A stretch of 64,000 nt of DNA from Aspidiotus rigidus. Taxonomy: Eukaryota; Arthropoda; Insecta; Hemiptera; Diaspididae. Location: contig JAVHKY010000027.1 in the NCBI GenBank assembly GCA_035079385.1, forward strand, positions 2,108,001-2,172,000. The letters are read 5' to 3'. Made by a program: the position numbers and the translations under genes. Each line of letters starts with the position of its first letter. The first letter of the stretch is position 1. Below are positions 57,252 through 64,000 of the stretch, piece by piece. Below the pieces are notes generated by a model that was not told where the DNA came from, did no database searches, and saw only the letters and a list, made by a program, of their open reading frames with translations.

Positions 57252-59135
57252 ATGGAAGAAGAAGAAATGCGGAAGCAATTTGACAAAGGTACACGAGCGG
57301 TATCAACCTAGAAATGGGCTGACAATAACGCCTACCTAGCTACTGGCGAATACTTGATAGTTATGCAAAGCCAAAGTTACGATGGATATTGTTTCATAAT
57401 GGTGTACCAAGACCATCTTAAAAAATATATGCTGCTGAATGCGTTAAAGAGTAAACGCGGCGAAGAAGTTGCTCACCATTTGCTTCGCATATACAAATAT
57501 GCACTTGAATATACAAATTTGGTGCTCCAGTAATACTCCATTCCAATAATGGATAGAAATTTGTGAATAATATAATCACTGACCTCCATTGGATGTGACC
57601 TGAAGCAAGAATTGTTCGCGTCAAACTGAGGTATAACCAGTTTCAGGGATCTGTTCTTAACACAAATAAAACAGAAGGCCTCCTCCTCCAACGCCGAACG
57701 AAGGGCCGAAGGAAGGTTGAGACAATAGAGATAGATGCCGAGATCAAGAGATCCAACACTCTGAAATATCTAGGAGTCTGCATCGATGAAGAACTATCAT
57801 GGGAACCGCACTGTCGGGAAATGGGCATCAAGGTTATAAAAATCTCGACAAAAATAGCTGGCATATGTAGGAACACCTTCGGATACAGCACGAAGGCAAG
57901 GAAAGTGATGCAGGAGGGAACGGTCGGATCCTTACTGAAACATGCGTCGGTGGTTTTCGCTCACCGAATGAGGATAAAGTATGTGCACCGGCACATCGAC
58001 AGCGCACACCGCAGCATGATTCAATGCCATAGGCGCCTGTATCGTGACGTGTCATATATCCCAGCAAGTGTCATCTGTGGGGTTAGACCACTCAAGTACG
58101 ATATTATAGCAGTGAGAGCTCTTATATATTCAAGGAAGATGAACATTCAATTGAACTTTGAGACGATACTAATAAAACTCCCTACAAGCGACATGAAGAT
58201 GAAAGAACTAAAACTTTATTTCGAAACGGAGGCAAACAAACTCTGGCAATCGGAGTGGAACAAGTCAACAAAAGGCAAATGGACGAAAGAATTACTGCCG
58301 ACCGTGGACACTAATCGTGATCCCCCTGCTTCTGGCTCAGCCAAGCCTTGAGCGGGCACGGATCTTTTCGGTTATATCTACGACGTGACGATCCACTATT
58401 TCAATGTAAGAAAGCAAATAAGACTCCAAACCATATATTCTTGGAATGCGAAATTTATCAGAAAAACCGCCCTGAACTCCTAAAGAGTGATGAACAAAAA
58501 ACAAGGGATTACCTCATTGAGGTGGTAAAGGACCTATGGAGTAAGGAGGTAGCCATCGAACGCAGAAGAATCGAATTCAGACGACCCATTACAGAAGAAG
58601 AAGACAAGTTGTAGTCCTACAGCATGAGTTAGCCTTAAGCATAAGTTTAGCCACTAGGCCTCAGCATAAGTTATCCACGAGCCATAAGCATAAGTCTCAG
58701 CAACAGTAAGCAATACCAAATAATATTTACTCCCATCATGTAATCAATAGCCATAGAAATTTTAGCCTTAAGCATAAGAAAAACCCTCTGCTCTCTTCGA
58801 TATACCCTCCAAGGTACGTACAATAGTAGTTGCAATCTATCCATCCATCACTGAGCACTTTAAAAAAAGAGAAAAAAAAAAAAAAGTTTTAGGGGTCTGT
58901 GGAACGCGCCATTGGAGATATCAGAGAAATGTTGTCAGCATGGATGGGAAAAATAACAGCCGGGACTGGCAACCGGGAATTGAGCTTATTCAATTCCAAA
59001 AAATGGAGCATTTCATTCAGGTAATTTTCATTGCCTTTTTTTTCCTGATTGTAACTAAGATGTGTTTCTACCACAGGCATTAGACGATCACCTTATGAAG
59101 CAATGTTTGCCTGTTCTGCGCGTGTTGGACGATAA
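57252..59135 (+). pseudogene. KRBA2/Ginger-like integrase pseudogene, split by a LINE
   Basis: The pieces match the order of KRAB-A-domain-2-like (Ginger-related) integrases. A possible first exon is at 57252-57288 (MEEEEMRKQFDK, then GTACAC). The core is at about 57345-57654: YLIVMQSQ, FIMVYQDHLKKYMLLNALKS, KRGEEVAHHLLRIY, then after a shift GAPVILHSNNG, stop, KFVNNIITDLHWM, stop, PEARIVRVKL, ending NQFQGS. The gene resumes at 58893 as GSVERAIGDIREMLSAWMGK, then frameshifted NNSRDWQPGIELIQFQK, and across a GT-AG intron (59021-59076) FHSGIRRSPYEAMF. The second catalytic Asp is replaced (SNNG for SDNG), and stops and frameshifts show it is dead. The N-terminal half is missing. Confidence 0.7.
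57655..58884 (+). mobile_element. 5'-truncated R1-like LINE insertion
   Basis: The insertion is flanked by 16-bp duplications (57639-57654 AGTTTCAGGGATCTGT and 58885-58900 AGTTTTAGGGGTCTGT, two differences). It encodes the C-terminal part of a non-LTR reverse transcriptase polyprotein: NKTEGLLLQ, LKYLGVCIDEELSWEPHC, then KSTKGKWTKELLPTVD. After a frame change near 58347 comes LSGHGSFRLYLRR and a zinc-knuckle-like tail (CKKANKTPNHIFLECEIY). It stops at 58614. A 3' UTR with a repeated TAAGCATAAG motif and an A-rich tail ends at 58884. R1-clade affinity is inferred from the KYLGV and LSGHG order. Confidence 0.75.
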
Positions 59136-59139
59136 GGAC

Positions 59140-62025
59140 GACATAGTTGCTGCATCATCAGCGAAGGAGTTTTTTTTACAAGAGGCAGCTGCCTTGAATA
59201 GTGTCTCGGGGTAGCAAGGTGTGCACGTACGATGTTACTGCAAAACAGGATATTGGAATAATAAATGCAAATTTCGCGCTGGAAATCGACTTTGCACTTC
59301 CAAGTGTCACTCAAGTTGTCATTGTCTTGAAAAAACTGAAGAATTTTGAAATTTCCAACTGTGTAATGTTCCTTTTAAACCGTAATTTAAAATAATTTAA
59401 AATTTTTCAAGTTCTCAATGACACCTTTCAGTTTTTGTGTGCATGACTTAATTTTATTTTGTAGAAATAAGTAAGTAGATTCAGTTTTATTATTATCAAC
59501 ATTGCCCCAGATGCCAAGATTTCCCAAGGTGTATTGGAAAATCATGAGGAGGCCCGGTCCAAGTGTGATCATTATAACTCAAATTCACAAGAATTTCTAA
59601 GCAAATTGTTGATAAATTGGTGTTCACGATATTTCCTTGCCTTCGATGTAAATTCCCGTTGATTTTTATAATTAACGTTATTTCCTAGGCGTTCACGTAA
59701 TTATCAAATTTACATTTTTTACCGTAACACTATACTCGGAATAAAATGAAATATTTTTGATCTGAGCAAAAGGATGGTAAGAAAACAACCCTCCAACAGA
59801 CCGAACCCCCACCCAGAAATAATGAAAGAAAGAGAAAACAAAAAGATAAAGTGTTAATTTTACTTTTTCTTGCAATCGGAGACGAGAAACATGATCATAC
59901 TGAAAGTATGAATTTCCTCTTTCTGAAATTCCTTACAAAATTCCATATAGTCCTATCTCAAGAGAGAAGTCTGTAGTTCAACAGCAGCAGTATAAAATGA
60001 GTCAAGTGACGCAGTTGTGAAGAAGGAGAAACAATCTTTTTCCTTTATTCTTATCAAGAACGACGTTTCATTCGAGACGCAGACAATAATCGACTCATCT
60101 TTCAAAGCATCTTTCGCTTGTATACATTTCTGAATGATTCATCATAGAACGTCTACTTCTCATTCATAAAAGACAAAAACAACTGTTACAAAAGGATTTA
60201 TCAAACATATGATGGAAGCGAACAATTTCAATTTCCTCCTTAGATATTGTTCCCGATGTTGTCGCTGCGAGATGTGACATCTCATTCTGACGTCACTTTT
60301 ACCTTTAATCTGTTTGAAGAATACGTCATATTTTACTTTTGGATTCTTCACGCCAAAGCGTTGATGTTTGCAGTTGACTGTTGTATTTGCCATTGAAGAT
60401 GAATGAATCGCAAAATTTTCGCGACAGAATTATCATCGTATCAGACAATTACCTATTTTCAAGTACCTAATAAATACGTACTCGTTCTTTTGGGGGAAAA
60501 AAAACATAGAAAAAAAGAAATTTTTGTACTTCGGTAACATTCTGTGAAATTGAAAGTATTGAAATAGTCTATTTCACAAATTGTTCGTCGAAAGTTTGAC
60601 GAGCATGTAGACTGAAACTGACGTTTTACTGGTCCGAGATTTTTCCAGGAAGAAGAAAGAGAAACGAGAAAAAAAGAACAACAAAAAATGATGTCGATTG
60701 GGATGACACTTTGGTAAGTTCAAATCGTAAAAGCGAGTATACTGTATACGACCTCCAAGCAACTGTAGAAAAAAAAAAAAAAAAAAAAGATACGACGATA
60801 AATTGGCATTTAAAAAAGTAAGGAGCCCTAAATTTCACGCAAGTTGTAGCTTATATTACCACAGGGAAAAATAATAAGACCGAGTCAGCCCACCGCCAGT
60901 AGCGAAAAATGGTAATAGAAGTAAACCAAGCAGTCAGTCTGCATTTGACTTCGAATCGAGTATTTTATCTCGTTTTGTTGCTGTTTAGAAGTTACCAATA
61001 TTACACACGGAAGATTTACAATTCTGTCGTAATTAAAAAGAGTACGGCGTAACAACTTATGCGGGTTCCAGAGAAAGAAAAGACGTACGCACGATAATAA
61101 TACGGACAAATATTTGTAGGCATTGAACAGCAATTCCCATCTGTACTTAGTAGAATACGATAACATCTGTAAAAAGTATGTATTACTTACATATTTACTC
61201 GCTCGGTCTCCCTCAAGTCGAGCCTATACCGGCTAAACACCTTATATAATGTTACGAAGTAATACGGATCTAATAAAACGAGATTAGTATTTCTTACACG
61301 AGCGACTGACCTTGTATTTATACTGCACTGTGCTGTATGAATTGCCCAGATGAGGCTAGAAGATAAGGCGGTCCAATTTTCGATATACGATGGTGGCAAC
61401 AAAGACAGAATTAAAAAAATGACGTTATTCTTCCCTTCATCCGTAAGCACCAGAATATAGAATGGATTTTCATTACTGTATTGTTTCTAAATGCGAACTA
61501 TTAAACGCTCAGATCTAATATAACGGTTTGTTTTCCACCCGGGAGCTCTTTCTTTTGTTTTTTATCATGTAAAACAACGTTATTACTAGAATGGATAGGT
61601 CAACCTAGAGAGCGTACATTTGAAGGGGTCACATGACTCACCGGCCTCATGAGAAAGTAAGATGTGGTAGGTAGTAAATCGCGCGGAGCTGCATTCAATG
61701 TGAGCAGAATATTATCCTCCTCCCACCCAAAGAATTGTCTGAGTTTGATGCGTGAAATTGTCATAGAGTGAGCTTATCGAATACCGATACTCGTATCAAT
61801 ATAAATTATAATAAAACATTATTGATAATTATTATTTAACGTTACCGTTGTTGAGTTTACTTCATCAAAACAAAGAAAAACGATCAAACCAGCGAACTGC
61901 ACTCAGGGACATGTTAAAGGAAGTAGATATATAATGTATGAATAAGCGCACTAAAGTTTTTCATCATTTCTTACTCATGTTACATCACTTTCACAAATCC
62001 TAAAAACTCCCCTTCATACGGCGAA
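59140..62025. other. Intergenic, no gene recognised
   Basis: AT-rich, with an A tract at about 60769-60788. Frames such as 60885-61166 and 61187-61450 have no domains or splice support. Confidence 0.4.
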
Positions 62026-62310
62026 TTATTGCGACTGTCCTGCTTTTAAAACTTGCGTGAACTGTTCAGGGTATGCTTTAGGTACTTGTTTGGAAACTCC
62101 AAAACAGTGTACAATAAGTTGCATAACCATCTCCGAAAACCCTGCAAGGTTCCGTAAGACAGCGGTCACTGCACAAAGCTTGTCGGGCGTGCGTGGGTAG
62201 TCCTTGTAACAAATGACGAGGAATGATTTTGCAAGGTCACTTCTCAGGGTTCCATTTTCCGACAAATTTTTTTGTTCTTTGGAAAGGTTGTACAGAAGGG
62301 TTCAATGGAA
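62026..62310 (-). CDS. Unassigned coding-like exon
   Basis: The minus-strand frame from about 62310 to the TAA at 62026 has an even codon choice and balanced protein composition (SDLAKSFLVICYKDYPRTPD, then AVTAVLRNLAGFSEMVMQL, ending VLKAGQSQ). No ATG lies at a sensible start, so it would be a terminal exon or an old transposon gene. Just upstream a second frame (SSGAKIQDSVPIVPSIEPF) looks like the same protein shifted by one base. I do not recognise the family. Confidence 0.35.
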
Positions 62311-62539
62311 GGCACTATTGGAACAGAATCCTGAATTTTGGCTCCAGAAGAATTCCACTCTTGTCAGAAAATAGACAAATTTTTACTAATTTCAACATTT
62401 AATTGAGAAAGTATAAGAAAAATTTTTTTAATTCTGCTTTGATAGCACTCCAGGTTGGACCTTTCTGGAAAACATTTCAATTATTCAGAAAGATCCGTTG
62501 AAGATTCGAGCAGTAAAATGTGAATTTTGGTAGCATGTT

Positions 62540-62862
62540 TTACGAGCATAATTTTACAAGTAGAGCACACCCTTAATACGTCACCTGCTGTATTGCGAGT
62601 ACGCGATGGACTTGCGCCTAAAATAAGTAGCGTTTGTAACCTACAACGCACATACATTAATGCAGTTACCAATACCGATTCACCAAAGGCGGTTGAACCG
62701 GTTATCGAGTCAAACCCATCTAATGAGTTGAAACGGATAGTCAATATCCTGAATGGAATAACGGTTAAACGAGGCAAGCTAGAAAAAAAGCTTACTGACA
62801 TCATGAAACAAGTCGGTAACTTAGAAAAGATGGGTAATACAACGAGCCTCGCTGTAAAGTAA
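62540..62862 (+). CDS. Unassigned coding-like frame with coiled-coil tail
   Basis: The plus-strand frame ends at the TAA at 62860-62862 (ORF to VK stop). The central part reads INAVTNTDSPKAVEPVIESN. The tail is heptad-rich and Lys-rich (ELKRIVNILNGITVKRGKLE, then KKLTDIMKQVGNLEKMGN), suggesting a short coiled coil. The TACAAG before 62560 could serve as an acceptor. It is divergent from the 62026-62310 frame 230 bp away. Function is unknown. It may be an exon or transposon-derived. Confidence 0.35.
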
Positions 62863-62969
62863 GAAAAAAATGATTCCTCAACAATCAGTAAATTATTCTC
62901 TGCTGGAACGCTAACGATATAACCAAAAGCGAAGCTGTCATGCTTTTGGATACGAGTAATCACACACAT

Positions 62970-64000
62970 AGATTAGCATGTAATCATATTTTTTAATTAG
63001 CCTCTCTCGAATCACATTAATTTCATTTTTTCAATGTTTAACGCGTCATAATAATACTCTTTGAAATATTTTGTGGAATACATCCTGTTTGTAGTACCAA
63101 AAAAAAAAAAGAAGATTATAGTTGATGATTACTTATATATTATTTCATTCTTCCGCCACCTTGCCCCACTTGGAAAAATCGCTACTTATGGGTCTGCTGT
63201 GGGTGTGAATAATACTCGAAAGAAGTCCATATTATGACGCAGATATATGGTTCGTTGGGTCCTTCTCGCTGGATCAATGTTTGAGTGCAGAGCTATAGAA
63301 ATGTTTACGTGCCACCTAGAGCAGGTTTAATCTTGAAATCCATTGTGGCAAGGTGAGCAAACATTTTTACAGCCCTCTACATTTCGACAGCCTATAAAAT
63401 GATGAAGGATACAAGCAAGAATCCTGAAATTGCGAAGCATGGAAAGTATAAACAAGGCACAAAACATTCAGACCAATATGGAAATGGACCGTTGCCGTCG
63501 CCTATAATTATATTCAATGATACATAGGAAACACAGCGACGTCATATTCGTGCGTATTTTGAATAGATGACGTTATTAAGTATCCGAAACGCTTCGATAC
63601 TCCTAGCTTCCCCCATTCCCAAAACCTTTTTCGAGTAAGCGAACTGCTCTATTGTTCGGTGATCTTGGACAGAGTCACTAATTCCGTAGACCACTTGACA
63701 TGCGATCAATTACGGTCAATCCGATTGTGTACACTCTCGCCATTAATTTGATCCTATTCTTCTCCTTCTGACACGAACTCATCTGCAGCCTATACCGTTG
63801 ATTCAGATGCAAGACAACATGTTTACATTGTAACCAGGAAACTAAATTCGTACACGTCCGATGGCGGTTCGCGTTAAGACGGTATCGTCTCGCTCGCAAA
63901 ATGAACGAATCACTTAACACAGACAATGTCGTGTCCAAAGCCTACCGTCTTTCTCGACCTACCCGTGTGTAGAATTTTACGCGCTAATCTTCCGTCAACG
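62970..64000. other. Intergenic, no gene recognised
   Basis: An A tract lies at 63100-63111. The minus-strand frame at 63678-63938 has no recognisable domain. Confidence 0.4.

Noticed and set aside
62481..62969. 162-codon minus-strand ORF
   Set aside because: It is the antisense shadow of the plus-strand frame ending at 62862, and its composition is less protein-like.

Overview
The window is nuclear DNA of an animal, most likely an arthropod. It is AT-rich, its genes carry many short GT-AG introns, and its gaps are packed with foldback transposons, an intact LTR retrotransposon and an R1-like LINE fragment. The gene set (an insect-style neto, dis3 and an FBXO33-like F-box gene) fits insects. 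I cannot name the species, and nothing here is bacterial.

Three host genes can be assembled exon by exon with every reading phase closing. (1) An F-box gene resembling FBXO33 lies on the minus strand (18658-20913, 7 exons, 466 aa). (2) DIS3/RRP44, the catalytic RNA-exosome nuclease, lies on the plus strand (24765-30016, 17 exons, 971 aa) and is divergent from the F-box gene. (3) Neto, a CUB-CUB-LDLa-TM auxiliary subunit of glutamate receptors, lies on the minus strand (37024-45638). Its 5' exons, including the signal peptide and the first half of CUB1, are not found in the window.

Most of the rest is mobile DNA. 1-18.6 kb holds no recognisable gene, a coding-like relic near 1.6-1.95 kb, a hairpin element at 2.5 kb, a 45-bp minisatellite at 3.1-3.4 kb and a MITE carrying a CRE site at 7.1 kb. 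The 3.85 kb between the F-box gene and dis3 is a pile of at least five foldback elements, some nested. The neto introns and 3' flank hold further foldbacks (36.1, 39.2-40.35 and 41.0-41.8 kb), a retroelement protease relic (44 kb) and a complete Ty3/gypsy-type element (45665-50501) placed 27 nt upstream of the neto CUB1 exon. 53.6-55.5 kb is a dense cluster of the minisatellite and a companion repeat. 57.25-59.14 kb is a dead KRBA2/Ginger-like integrase gene split by a 5'-truncated LINE with a 16-bp target-site duplication.

The most striking signal is in the LTR element. The 12 nt abutting its 5' LTR are an exact reverse complement of a stretch inside the LTR, the geometry of Tf1-type self-primed reverse transcription rather than tRNA priming. 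The same element has a canonical A AAA AAC slippery heptamer directly before the gag stop, intact gag and pol frames, and LTRs that differ only by one indel, so it is young.
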